A DNA stretch of 64,000 nt, from assembly GCA_040902925.1 (NCBI GenBank), contig JBBDWJ010000328.1, forward strand, positions 1-64,000, in the 5' to 3' direction. Made by a program: the position numbers and the translations under genes. The notes beneath the pieces are model-generated. The model was not told the origin of the DNA, did no database searches, and saw nothing but the letters and a program-made list of their open reading frames with translations. Positions 45,658-54,153 of this stretch are shown here, in pieces; the stretch's first letter is position 1, and the number at the start of each line of letters is the position of its first letter. This DNA comes from JBBDWJ01 sp040902925 (lineage in GTDB: Bacteria; Acidobacteriota; Terriglobia; Bryobacterales; UBA6623).

Positions 45658-47544
45658 ATGGCAGCTTTGAAAAAGAGCTCGATTCTGCTCGCAGTGGCCA
45701 TGCTGGTACTGATGAGCAGCGGCACAGCCAACGCACAGGCCCCGCTTACCGTGGGAACTATTTCCTGTTTTGCGACGGCAACGCCGGTAACGGTGCGAGC
45801 TGAAGGAATCGCGGAGTTGGTCGGTGACATCGTGCTGACCTGCACCAACCTGGTTCCGGCGGCTGGCGGCACCTTCAGGAACTACCTGACGACGAACATC
45901 AGCGTTTCGCTGGCGGGCGTCAACGTCACGAACAACATCAATTTCGGCCAGGGCTCCAACGTGCTCGACACGGTGCTCATCGTCAATGGCAACAACACTA
46001 TTGACCTGGGCAACGGCGCCTTCGTTGCGGGCACCGAGGCCACTCCGGCACCCCTGTTCCCGGCGATCGGCTCCGGACTTGACGAGCGCTTCCAGCGCCC
46101 GCAGTACGGCACGCTGGCCGCCAATAACCGCGTGGAGTGGAATGGCGTTCAGTTCCCGGTTCCTGGCGCGCCCAACGGCGCCACCGCGATCACCAACGGT
46201 TTTTGCGGTACCGATGCCGACCCCAACCCCGACGACTTCACCAACAACCCGCTGGGTTGTTTCCCCTACACCACGAACATCCGTATCACCTCCATGCGCG
46301 CCAACGCCTCGCAGCTCGGCGTGCCTGGCCAAGCGACGTTCCCGTCGACCCAGGTGACTGCGTTTGTGTCGATCACGGGTGAGACGCTGCCTCCGATCAG
46401 CAACAACGTCCTCAATGTGGCGGTTCCGCTGCTCGGACTGCTCGTGGATGTGGATGGCGCGATCGCCGGTCTGCAGTGCGTGGACGTAGAAAGCCAGACC
46501 GTCACTGTGGAGCTCGAAGAAGGTTTTGCTACCTCGTTCAAGACCCTCGGCGTGCCGACTTCGGCGCCTGGCGACACCCAGGACGAGTCGGGTTACTTCG
46601 CCCCAGGGTCGAACAACGGCGGCGGCGCTTCTCAAGCCACACGCTTTATCGCCCGCTTCTTCAACATTCCGCAGGGTGTTGTGATCACGGTTCCCGAAAC
46701 GGTGACTAACCTCGACGGCGTGAACCAACTGGTTCTGCAGCTTGTTGAGGGCACCGACGCCAACGGCGCCGGCGGCACGGTTTCCGGTGGAGGCGGTACG
46801 CAAGACGTCTCGTTGTCCGGTGGATTCGGCGTTGCAGTCTACGAAGTGCTGCACTCCAACCCGTCGGCCTTGGAGAACGTGGACTTCAATGTCCTCGTCT
46901 CATGGGAGGCTGACACCGCCAATGATCTTCCGGCTATCGGAAGCGGTCAGATTTCTGTCTCGTTCGCACCGGTCAGCACGGTGTTGACGGCCAGCTCTGG
47001 CGCGCCCGAACCGAGATTCATTGATACGAATCCTGATCCGCAGACGATCGTCACCATCTCCCGGTGTACGACAACTATCCTGTTCCCGTTCGTGACCAAC
47101 CAGTCGGCGTTCGATACCGGCCTGGTCATCTCGAACACTTCGGACGACTGGGGTCTTATGGACTCCGAGCCGCAGGATGGCGCCTGCACGATCCACCACA
47201 TCGGTACGACCACCGGTGGCGGCGCATCACCGCCTGACGCGACCTCGACTGTCATCGCCGCTGGCGAGCAGTTGATCTGGACCCTGTCGGGTGGAAACCC
47301 GGCCCAGGGTGTTGCCGAGGCTTCGGAATTCCAGGGCTACATCATTGCAGTCTGCGAATTCCAGTACGGTCACGGCTTCGCGTTCATCACCAATGGCTTT
47401 GGCGGCATCCCGACCATCGCTCATGGCTACCTGGCGCTCATCATTCCGTTCGACGGCTCGACCCGCCGCGCGGGTGATTGGCACTACGATGCCGACAGCA
47501 ACGGCTTCCTTTCGGATGGCTTTGGCGAGCGTTTGGCTCACTAA
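45658..47544 (+). CDS. Large secreted protein, probably abundant, unknown function
   Basis: A 628-residue exported protein. ATG 45658 has a strong GAGGAG ribosome binding site and gives a typical signal peptide (LKKSSILLAVAMLVLMSSGTANAQA). The mature protein is rich in Thr, Asn, Gly and Val and predicted to be all-beta, with few charges, like surface-layer or adhesive proteins. Eight or so cysteines are spread in pairs (for example FCGTDADPNPDD...NNPLGCF). Segments such as TTILFPFVTNQSAFDTGLVISNTS and YIIAVCEFQYGHGFAFITNGF recur in secreted proteins of Solibacter-like genomes as I recall. A long leader, a strong ribosome binding site and a strong terminator suggest high expression. Lying next to gspD, it may be a type II secretion substrate. 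Confidence 0.78.
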   Translation: MAALKKSSILLAVAMLVLMSSGTANAQAPLTVGTISCFATATPVTVRAEGIAELVGDIVLTCTNLVPAAGGTFRNYLTTNISVSLAGVNVTNNINFGQGSNVLDTVLIVNGNNTIDLGNGAFVAGTEATPAPLFPAIGSGLDERFQRPQYGTLAANNRVEWNGVQFPVPGAPNGATAITNGFCGTDADPNPDDFTNNPLGCFPYTTNIRITSMRANASQLGVPGQATFPSTQVTAFVSITGETLPPISNNVLNVAVPLLGLLVDVDGAIAGLQCVDVESQTVTVELEEGFATSFKTLGVPTSAPGDTQDESGYFAPGSNNGGGASQATRFIARFFNIPQGVVITVPETVTNLDGVNQLVLQLVEGTDANGAGGTVSGGGGTQDVSLSGGFGVAVYEVLHSNPSALENVDFNVLVSWEADTANDLPAIGSGQISVSFAPVSTVLTASSGAPEPRFIDTNPDPQTIVTISRCTTTILFPFVTNQSAFDTGLVISNTSDDWGLMDSEPQDGACTIHHIGTTTGGGASPPDATSTVIAAGEQLIWTLSGGNPAQGVAEASEFQGYIIAVCEFQYGHGFAFITNGFGGIPTIAHGYLALIIPFDGSTRRAGDWHYDADSNGFLSDGFGERLAH

Positions 47545-47586
47545 TAGCGATCTAGAATCAAAAGCCGTTCGGCTTATCCAAGACTC

Positions 47587-47611
47587 GAGGGGGGCTCACA
47601 GAGCCCCCCTC
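47587..47611 (+). terminator. Strong intrinsic terminator
   Basis: GAGGGGGGCTC-ACA-GAGCCCCCCTC is a perfect 11-bp stem with a three-base loop, followed by TTGTCATTT. It ends the transcript of the 628-residue secreted protein. Confidence 0.88.
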
Positions 47612-47941
47612 TTGTCATTTCTGACCACCGCGGCTCATTGCTGCCAAGCCCGCACAGGCGGCCTTCGCCCCTTCGCGAGCAGCGGCCGCGCTCTGGGCCT
47701 TCCTGACGGCCTCAAGCGCTCTAGCCCACGGCCAGGCCGCCGTAGAGCCACCCTAGATCCACCGCGGCTCTACACCCCGCGCCAAAGCCGCAGCGTTCCC
47801 GTTTTGTGCGCCGCAGGCCATCGCCTGCCCGGATTTTCCTTGCGGGCTTTTCGATCGAGACCAAAACTTGGTATGATCCTCTATCAGCCCGCTCTCCGGC
47901 CTTTCCGCGTCCACTCGCTCCGTCCTTAGAGAGGAACCCTG
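47612..47941. other. Intergenic region upstream of the 1,171-residue protein
   Basis: About 330 bases with no supported gene. Near the right end, TGGTATGAT (47869-47877) resembles an extended -10 box with a weak TTTCGA 17 bases upstream, and a good ribosome binding site (GAGAGGA) precedes ATG 47942. Nothing else stands out. Confidence 0.4.
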
Positions 47942-50900
47942 ATGTTTTCGATCCGGACTGCATTCGTGTGTTTAGGGCTGCTGCTGGCGAACGCGGCGCA
48001 GCTCGCTGCCGAAGACCGAATCTTTCTCTTCTCGCCAGGCTCCGCCGAAATCAACGTGTTGAACGCGGCCACCCTGACCTCGTCCGGGTCGATCGAGATT
48101 CCTCCGAACAATCCCATCGTGCTGGCTCCGGCCGACGGCTCGAAGTATTACGTCGTGCGCCAGAGCCCAACAGACACCGTTGCGGTTGTCGACCCAGCCA
48201 CGCTGGCCGTCACCAAGACGATCAGCCTGGGGACCAACGCATCCGATGCTGTTATCACGCCGGATGGAAAGTACCTCCTGGTAGCCGCCGGATCGCTGCG
48301 CGTGTTCAGCACGGCTACCGACGAAGAAGTGAGCGCACCGATCCCGGTGGGCGGCGCTCCGACACAGATCCTGGTTAACAACCCGTCGACGCGCGCCTAC
48401 ATCCTGGCCAACTCGGGGCACTCGATCCAGCTCATCGATCTGGTGAACTTGACCCGGTCTCACGCCATCGGCACCAGCATCGTCGGCACTGTCAGCACGA
48501 TGGCGCTCACCGAGGACGATTCGCGCTTAGTAGCCGTGTCGTCAGACGGCTTGAAACAGTTCCGCTCCACGGATCTGAAGTTGCTCAACGTGACGCCTTT
48601 TGGAAGTTTCAACATCGTCCGCGGCCGGTTGGCATTGGTTCCCGGGAGCCAGTTCGCGTTCGTGGAAAATGGAGGCTCGCCGCCCAGTGTGACCTCACTG
48701 TTGGTCGGACTTGACAACAGGCAGGTACGCCACCTGGGTGAAATCAGTAACACAAACCTCGACCAGATCACGCCCCTGGACGGGACCAGCGCCTACGCAG
48801 TCGAGTCGGGTGTCGGGCTGGTGAAGATCGTGTTTACGAACCCTGCTTTGCCGACCATCGAGACCGTATTGCCCGGCTTTACGGCCGCCACGCTCACGCT
48901 TTCCCCCAACCGAAGGTTCCTGTACGCCTCATCGCCGGGCAACTCGCGAGTGACGCGTTTAGAAATTGAGACCAACACCATCACGCACGGCGTGACCGTG
49001 ACGGCCCCACCCGCTTCTCACGGTATGCTGTTTGATCCCGTTAGCGGGCCTCCCGCGAGACTGGTGGTGAACGGCGGCGACAATCAGTCGATCGGGCCGG
49101 ACAAAGACCTCCCGGTTGAGCTTTCCGTGAAGGCCCTCTCGTCGGATGGCTCCCCGATGGCGGGGCAGTCGATCTTTTTCAGTGTGAATGGCGGCGTTCC
49201 GCTCGAAATCAACCCCACGGATGTCGTCGTGACCAACCAGCGCGGCATCGCCGCGATCAAGGTTCGCGTTCCGCCCCTGTCGGTCATCGACGCCGCCAAG
49301 TCGGCTCAGAAGGCATCCGTCCAGAAAGTAGGGCTCACGGATAGCCCTCCGGTCAGCGAGCAGGCAACCGATGACCCCATACTGTCGGTCTCGATTACGG
49401 CCAATGCGGGTGGCGCCGTTCCTGTTGGTTTCACCGTGAACGTAGTGCGCGCCGTCGGGCTAGTGAAGCTGAGCGGAGACCATCAGGTCGTGACGCGGGG
49501 CGAGCGTTTCCCGCTGCCGATCGTAATGTTGGCGACTGATGCTGGAGGAAACCCGCTGCCCGCCGGCACGGTGGTTGAAGTCCGAGCGCCGGGGGGAATT
49601 GTTGCCTGCGGCGGGACGGCCGAAGTCGATGCCGGTGGCATCGTGACCGCACAGTGTTTGGCGACGCTTGCCGGCAACATGCAGAATTCCGTCGTGGGTG
49701 GATTCATCATCGCCGACGCCACCCTCGTCGCGCCGGACCTCGACCGGCTCGACGGCCAGGAGAACTTCAGCTATAACGTCGGCATCAACCCGCGCCTGAC
49801 TGTCGAAAAGCAGGACGGCGATCTCCAGACCGCGCCCTCGGGATCCACGCTGTCGAAACGCCTGCGCTTTGTGGTCAACAACAGTATCGGCATCCCGATC
49901 ATCGCCCAAGGTGGCATTGGCGTCACGCTCCGTCAGATTTCCGGTCCACCGGTGATCCTGGAAAAACAATTTCTTGTCGCCGGCCCGGGCGTCAGCCAGA
50001 ACGTCGGCGTCACCCTGGGCCCGGCCGCGGGCATCGCTGTCATCGAAGTGCAAGCCAGCGCCCCAGGGTTGCCATCAGCGCGCTTCACCGTGACGGCGAC
50101 CGGCGGTCAGCCGCAGCGCATCGAGAAAGCTGGCGACAACCAAAGCGGGCGCACCGGTTCGGAGTTGCCCACTCCGCTCGAGGTCAGGGTGTTCAACGAA
50201 TCCAACCAGATCATGCACCTTCCGCAAGTGACCTGGACCGTTCTGGAGGGGGATGCGCAGCTTGTGCCCGGCAACACGCCCACTTCGGCTACCGCGCGCG
50301 TGCTGATCGGGAACACACCCGGGACGATTCGCGTCCAGGCGCGTGCCGGCACTCTGGTAGGTACGTTCGTGGTCACCGCGACGCCGCCGCAGCCCGTTTC
50401 GATCTCTACGACGAATGGCCAGAACCAGACTCTCACCGCCGGCGTGCTTTCCGACCCGCTGCTGGTCGTGGTCAACGAAGCCAACAATCAGCGAGCCAGC
50501 GGCGTGCCGGTGACGTTCAGCGGCCCTCCGAACATCGTGCTGCACGCATTGACCGGCGGCGCCAGCGGCAATCCGCTTCAGCAAACCACAGACGCAAACG
50601 GCCAGACGGGCGTTCGCGCCGAATTGATTGCCTCGGCGGCGTTGCAGTCCGGCTCCCCGTCGCAGTCGTCCACGGTCACCATTACGGCCGCGGTGGGGGA
50701 CACGCTTTCGACTACGTTCCTGCTCAGCGTGGTAGGCCGCGGGCCGGCCTTTGAAGTCAGCGGTGTTGTCAACGCCGCGTCCGGCCAGCCGGGCGTCGTG
50801 CCGGGCAGCCTGGCGACGATTTTCGGCACGGGATTGTCGGAGAACGTATCGGGAACCGTCCTGGTGGGAGGCGAAACCTCCTATGAGGGTACGGTCGTCC

Positions 50901-51457
50901 GGATCGGCCAGTTCCAGGCACCGCTGATTTCCATCACCGGACCGCCGAACGAGCAGATCAACTTCCAGGTGCCGTTCGAGCTCAGCGCCGGCATCCAGAC
51001 CGCCGTCGAGGTCCAGAACAGCGGCAGCAGCACCACCGTAGGCGGCGTACCTTCCTACGCCTCGCAGCCGGGCATCTTCACCGTTGCGTTTGACGAGACC
51101 ACCACCCTCGGCGCGGTGATTCACTCCGACACGGGGGCGTTGGTTACGCCCGATGACCCGGCCGGTCCAGGGGATGTCGTTTCTCTGTTTATCACCGGCG
51201 GCGGGCCGGTGAATCCACCCGCGCTTTCGGGAGTCCCGACGCAAGGCCTGCCTCCGCTCATGGTCCTGCCTGTAGTTGTGGGCGTCAATCACTCCGGAAC
51301 GGAGATTCTGTTCAGTGGCTACGCTCCGGGGTTCATCGGCCTGTACCAGATCAACTTCCGGATTCCTTTAGCGGGAACATGCGGCTTGGCGCCGCTCAAC
51401 GTCCGCGTTGGCGAGGTGACCAGCAACTTGACCAACACGTCAATCGCCTGCCCCTGA
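47942..51457 (+). CDS. Large secreted beta-propeller / Ig-like protein with Solibacter-type C-terminal domain
   Basis: A 1,171-residue exported protein. After the signal peptide (FVCLGLLLANAAQLAAED) comes a YVTN-type seven-bladed propeller (about 24-350; blades such as VAVVDPATLAVTKTISLG and DAVITPDGKYLLVAAGS). Next are several bacterial Ig-like units, with recurring GDNQSIGPDKDLP, GDHQVVTRGERFPLP and GDNQSGRTGSELPTP openings that mark four related modules. The final 240 residues match the TIGR03437-type domain: VVNAASGQPGVVPGSLATIFGTGL, then NEQINFQVPFEL, SQPGIFT and GLYQINFRIP. That domain is largely confined to Solibacter-like Acidobacteriota and is the best taxonomic marker here. Probably an extracellular adhesin or matrix protein. 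Confidence 0.85.
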   Translation: MFSIRTAFVCLGLLLANAAQLAAEDRIFLFSPGSAEINVLNAATLTSSGSIEIPPNNPIVLAPADGSKYYVVRQSPTDTVAVVDPATLAVTKTISLGTNASDAVITPDGKYLLVAAGSLRVFSTATDEEVSAPIPVGGAPTQILVNNPSTRAYILANSGHSIQLIDLVNLTRSHAIGTSIVGTVSTMALTEDDSRLVAVSSDGLKQFRSTDLKLLNVTPFGSFNIVRGRLALVPGSQFAFVENGGSPPSVTSLLVGLDNRQVRHLGEISNTNLDQITPLDGTSAYAVESGVGLVKIVFTNPALPTIETVLPGFTAATLTLSPNRRFLYASSPGNSRVTRLEIETNTITHGVTVTAPPASHGMLFDPVSGPPARLVVNGGDNQSIGPDKDLPVELSVKALSSDGSPMAGQSIFFSVNGGVPLEINPTDVVVTNQRGIAAIKVRVPPLSVIDAAKSAQKASVQKVGLTDSPPVSEQATDDPILSVSITANAGGAVPVGFTVNVVRAVGLVKLSGDHQVVTRGERFPLPIVMLATDAGGNPLPAGTVVEVRAPGGIVACGGTAEVDAGGIVTAQCLATLAGNMQNSVVGGFIIADATLVAPDLDRLDGQENFSYNVGINPRLTVEKQDGDLQTAPSGSTLSKRLRFVVNNSIGIPIIAQGGIGVTLRQISGPPVILEKQFLVAGPGVSQNVGVTLGPAAGIAVIEVQASAPGLPSARFTVTATGGQPQRIEKAGDNQSGRTGSELPTPLEVRVFNESNQIMHLPQVTWTVLEGDAQLVPGNTPTSATARVLIGNTPGTIRVQARAGTLVGTFVVTATPPQPVSISTTNGQNQTLTAGVLSDPLLVVVNEANNQRASGVPVTFSGPPNIVLHALTGGASGNPLQQTTDANGQTGVRAELIASAALQSGSPSQSSTVTITAAVGDTLSTTFLLSVVGRGPAFEVSGVVNAASGQPGVVPGSLATIFGTGLSENVSGTVLVGGETSYEGTVVRIGQFQAPLISITGPPNEQINFQVPFELSAGIQTAVEVQNSGSSTTVGGVPSYASQPGIFTVAFDETTTLGAVIHSDTGALVTPDDPAGPGDVVSLFITGGGPVNPPALSGVPTQGLPPLMVLPVVVGVNHSGTEILFSGYAPGFIGLYQINFRIPLAGTCGLAPLNVRVGEVTSNLTNTSIACP

Positions 51458-51478
51458 GCGGAGTCACGGTACAAAGGG

Positions 51479-51513
51479 AAACGCCCGGCCTCGTTCGTGA
51501 GGACCGGGCGTTT
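51479..51513. terminator. Intrinsic terminator between convergent genes
   Basis: AAACGCCCGG pairs with CCGGGCGTTT, with an inner CCTC/GAGG stem and a GTTCGT loop, followed by CTGTTT. The flanking A-run means it can act for both strands; the next gene is convergent. Confidence 0.82.
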
Positions 51514-51581
51514 CTGTTTCCAGGCGCCGCGGGAGCCGGCGCGCCGCCATTGCGGGCCGAGCTGTATTGCTTGTTCGCCGT

Positions 51582-52379
51582 CTACCGGAAACTCAGTACG
51601 ACTCGAACGCGCTGGGTGATCGGCATCAGATCGAAATCGAACTGCTTATTGCCCGCTAATCTTGCTTGCTCCGGATGATACGTGAACGCGATGGTGACTT
51701 CGCTATCGGGGGAAATGGTTTCCGACTCGATTTTGATCTCCATACCCGGAAAATCGCGCGTCAGGCGCTCAATCGTGAGCGCGGTCTGGAACTTGTTCTT
51801 CACCCGGATGGTATGGGTCTCGGGCGCGGAACCATCCGAGGAGAACTTCAGATTCCGGCCGCTGACTTCATAGGCGGTCTGCATGGAGGCCAGGTTCGGC
51901 TGCCTGAAATTGGCCGGCCGCGCGCCATCCTTGCCAACGGTGTCAGGGAAATGCATCGGCCCGACGGGCGTCTGATAATCTTCCCCAGACGCAAGCCCTT
52001 TCAACAGCATGTACCATTCGCCGTCAATCCGCTTCCAATGGCTTTGCAAGGGCTGTTTGAGCGGCTGAGCGCTCAACGGCGAAAGCGATTCAACTCCCAC
52101 CAGCACGCTTGCCTCATTGAGGTCGCGGTTGAACTCGAGGCTGCGGATTTCGTACGAAAATATCCTTGTTTTAGGGGCGTTGTAATATACTTCGCGAGAC
52201 TCTTCAGCCACGAAAGCTTCGGCCTCGCGGAACTGCCCCTGCTGAAACGTCGAGTAGAAGCCGTTGACGCGCTCTTTGAGCGCCGCCTCCTCTTCCGGCG
52301 GGGCGTTTGGAAAAGGATTCTGTTGCGCCACGGCAATGGCCGTTGTCAAAACCAATAGAAGCAAAGCTACACGTTTCAT
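51582..52379 (-). CDS. Exported protein of unknown function with nuclear-transport-factor-like first half
   Basis: A 265-residue protein with a signal peptide (KRVALLLLVLTTAIAVAQQ). The first half (about 30-140; EEAALKERVNGFYSTFQQGQFREAEAFVAEESRE... SHWKRIDGEWYML) looks like a single NTF2/SnoaL-type cone domain. The second half (about 185-265) is beta-rich, with IRVKNKFQTALTIERL and SDSEVTIAFTYHPEQ like an Ig-type domain that often ends exported acidobacterial proteins. ATG 52379 gives the natural signal peptide; longer in-frame starts do not. It is convergent with the large secreted protein and not part of the rapZ block. Confidence 0.68.
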   Translation of the reverse strand: MKRVALLLLVLTTAIAVAQQNPFPNAPPEEEAALKERVNGFYSTFQQGQFREAEAFVAEESREVYYNAPKTRIFSYEIRSLEFNRDLNEASVLVGVESLSPLSAQPLKQPLQSHWKRIDGEWYMLLKGLASGEDYQTPVGPMHFPDTVGKDGARPANFRQPNLASMQTAYEVSGRNLKFSSDGSAPETHTIRVKNKFQTALTIERLTRDFPGMEIKIESETISPDSEVTIAFTYHPEQARLAGNKQFDFDLMPITQRVRVVLSFR

Positions 52380-52571
52380 TCTCTTCCCTTTCCGGTGAGA
52401 AAAACTGCGAAGGGCCGCCCGCGGGTTGGTTGCTAGACCTGGCGGCCGGCGCGGGTCAACCCGCTGGCCGGCGATGCGCCAACTAACAAAAAGACGGGCG
52501 AACAACCTTTTGGTTTCGTCTCTCGCCAGTGTTTTTCACGACCTGCGCATCAAGTCAGGGCCGGCGTTTTC

Positions 52572-53525
52572 CTAGCGGTCCATGTCGCGGTGCACGATGG
52601 TCGTTTTACAGCCGGAGGCCGAGAGGTTCTTCTCGACCGCCTCCGCGATCATCACCGAGCGATGCCGCCCGCCGGTACAGCCAATGCTGATGGTCAGATA
52701 GCTTTTGCCTTCGCGCGCGTAGTGCGGCATCAAATAAATCAGCAGCTCCGAAATCCGCCCAATGAATTCCCCGGTCTGCGGGAACGATCGGACGTACTGA
52801 ATCACCTTGGGGTGCTGGCCGTTTAAATCCTTGCAGCCGGGCACGTAGTTCGGATTGGGCAGGAATCGTACGTCGAACACCAGATCACTATCGGTTGGCA
52901 CGCCGAACTTGAAGCCGAAGCTCCGAACTGTCACCAGCAGCACCGGCTCTTCGGTCGAACCGCTGAAGCGCGAAATGATCAGGCGGCGTAGTTCATGAAT
53001 GTTGAGCTGCGACGTATCGATCGTCAGATCGGACAATCGTTGGATCACGCCGAGCGTTTCGCGCTCCACGTTGATGTTGGCCAGTACGGTATCCTTCGTC
53101 CCCAATGGATGCGGGCGGCGGGTCTCGCTATAGCGGCGCTGCAAAACCTCGTCGCTGGCCTCGAGGAACAGCAGTTGGGCGCGGTTGTCCCCTCGCAGCT
53201 CGCGAAACATTTCGGGAAAGCGCTGCAGCGCCTGACCTTCGCGAATGTCGACCACCAGAGCGGCGCGCGAGATTTGCGGCGAGTCGCGGCACAAGGAAGC
53301 AAAGGTGGGAATCAGGTCAATCGGCAGGTTATCCACCGCGTAGTAGCCGAGATCTTCGAACACGTGCAGTACAGTGCCCTTGCCCGAACCGCTCAGGCCC
53401 GTGATGATGATCAACTCCGGCTTGGCCGGCATTCCGGTGGCAAGTGGTTGACGATCCCGCTGCGGCTGCTCTGGCGGAGCTGCTTCTTCCTTTTCCACCG
53501 ACACGCTTGTCTTCGCTCGCTTCAT
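52572..53525 (-). CDS. rapZ: RNase adapter / nucleotide-binding protein RapZ
   Basis: A 317-residue RapZ (YvcJ) protein. Walker A is GLSGSGKG (43-50); DNLPIDLIPTF, VVDIREG and LFLEASDEVLQRRYSETRRPHPL form the nucleotide-binding domain. The C-terminal half has SFGFKFGVPTDSDLVFDVRFLPNP and the signature SIGCTGGRHRSVMIAE. In enterobacteria it senses amino-sugar levels by binding GlcN6P and delivers small RNAs to RNase E; elsewhere it is a broad nucleotide-signalling protein. The first 33 residues are poorly conserved, so ATG 53432 (MPAKPELIIITG) may be the real start. It ends the lptB-rpoN-hpf-rapZ block, 30 bases after hpf. Confidence 0.93.
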   Translation of the reverse strand: MKRAKTSVSVEKEEAAPPEQPQRDRQPLATGMPAKPELIIITGLSGSGKGTVLHVFEDLGYYAVDNLPIDLIPTFASLCRDSPQISRAALVVDIREGQALQRFPEMFRELRGDNRAQLLFLEASDEVLQRRYSETRRPHPLGTKDTVLANINVERETLGVIQRLSDLTIDTSQLNIHELRRLIISRFSGSTEEPVLLVTVRSFGFKFGVPTDSDLVFDVRFLPNPNYVPGCKDLNGQHPKVIQYVRSFPQTGEFIGRISELLIYLMPHYAREGKSYLTISIGCTGGRHRSVMIAEAVEKNLSASGCKTTIVHRDMDR

Positions 53526-53555
53526 CGGCTGTAACGACGCCCTGGACGGTTGCCC

Positions 53556-54131
53556 TCAGAGCGCTTCGACAAGTTCCAAGTTTCCGTCACGGCGCCGCAG
53601 CAGCACTCGCAACGAGCCGCTTTCCGCATCCCGGTAAGTGACCTGATCGCGGTCTTCCTCCTCGAGAACCATGATGGCCCCTTCGAGAGTCATAGGCTTG
53701 GGCGAAACGGAACCGCTGTGAACCACTCGCGGGCCGTTGTTGTCGGCCGGCCCGGCTGCGTTGTCAATCGCCCGCGAAGCACCCTGAATCGCCGCCACGA
53801 CGCCTGGAGACGGCTCGCCGCGCTGTCTCTCGGGGCGGCGGACGTCGATCATGCGGTGCTTGTTTTTGATCGCCTGTTTTTCGAGTTTGTCGAGGCACGC
53901 CAGCAGCGATGCAAAGCTATCCGCGGTGGCGGCCGTGACGACCAGCGTATGGCTCAGCGCGTTGAGGGTTACCTCAGCCTCATAGAGGTGTCTCTGGCGT
54001 TTGACAACGACGTGCGCCTCCGAACCGTGCTTTCTCCCGAGGATCTTATGGACCTTGTCAAACTTCGGCTGCAGCTTCTGCTTTTCAAGATCGGAAACAT
54101 AGGCGTTACGCCCGGTATAGTGAACCCGCAT
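53556..54131 (-). CDS. hpf: Ribosome hibernation promoting factor, long form
   Basis: A 191-residue HPF/RaiA-family protein. The N-terminal domain (1-100) binds the ribosome decoding centre: VHYTGRNAYVSDLEKQKLQPKFDKV, then HVVVKRQRHLYEAEVTLNALSHTLVV and a Lys-rich helix DKLEKQAIKNKHR. After a linker, the C-terminal domain (about 145-191) has KPMTLEGAIMVLEEEDRDQVTYRD, the dimerisation part of long HPF. Long HPF joins ribosomes as 100S dimers during starvation. It follows rpoN by 22 bases, the conserved order in most Gram-negative bacteria. Confidence 0.92.
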   Translation of the reverse strand: MRVHYTGRNAYVSDLEKQKLQPKFDKVHKILGRKHGSEAHVVVKRQRHLYEAEVTLNALSHTLVVTAATADSFASLLACLDKLEKQAIKNKHRMIDVRRPERQRGEPSPGVVAAIQGASRAIDNAAGPADNNGPRVVHSGSVSPKPMTLEGAIMVLEEEDRDQVTYRDAESGSLRVLLRRRDGNLELVEAL

Positions 54132-54153
54132 TTTAGATCTCCGCGCGACTCGA

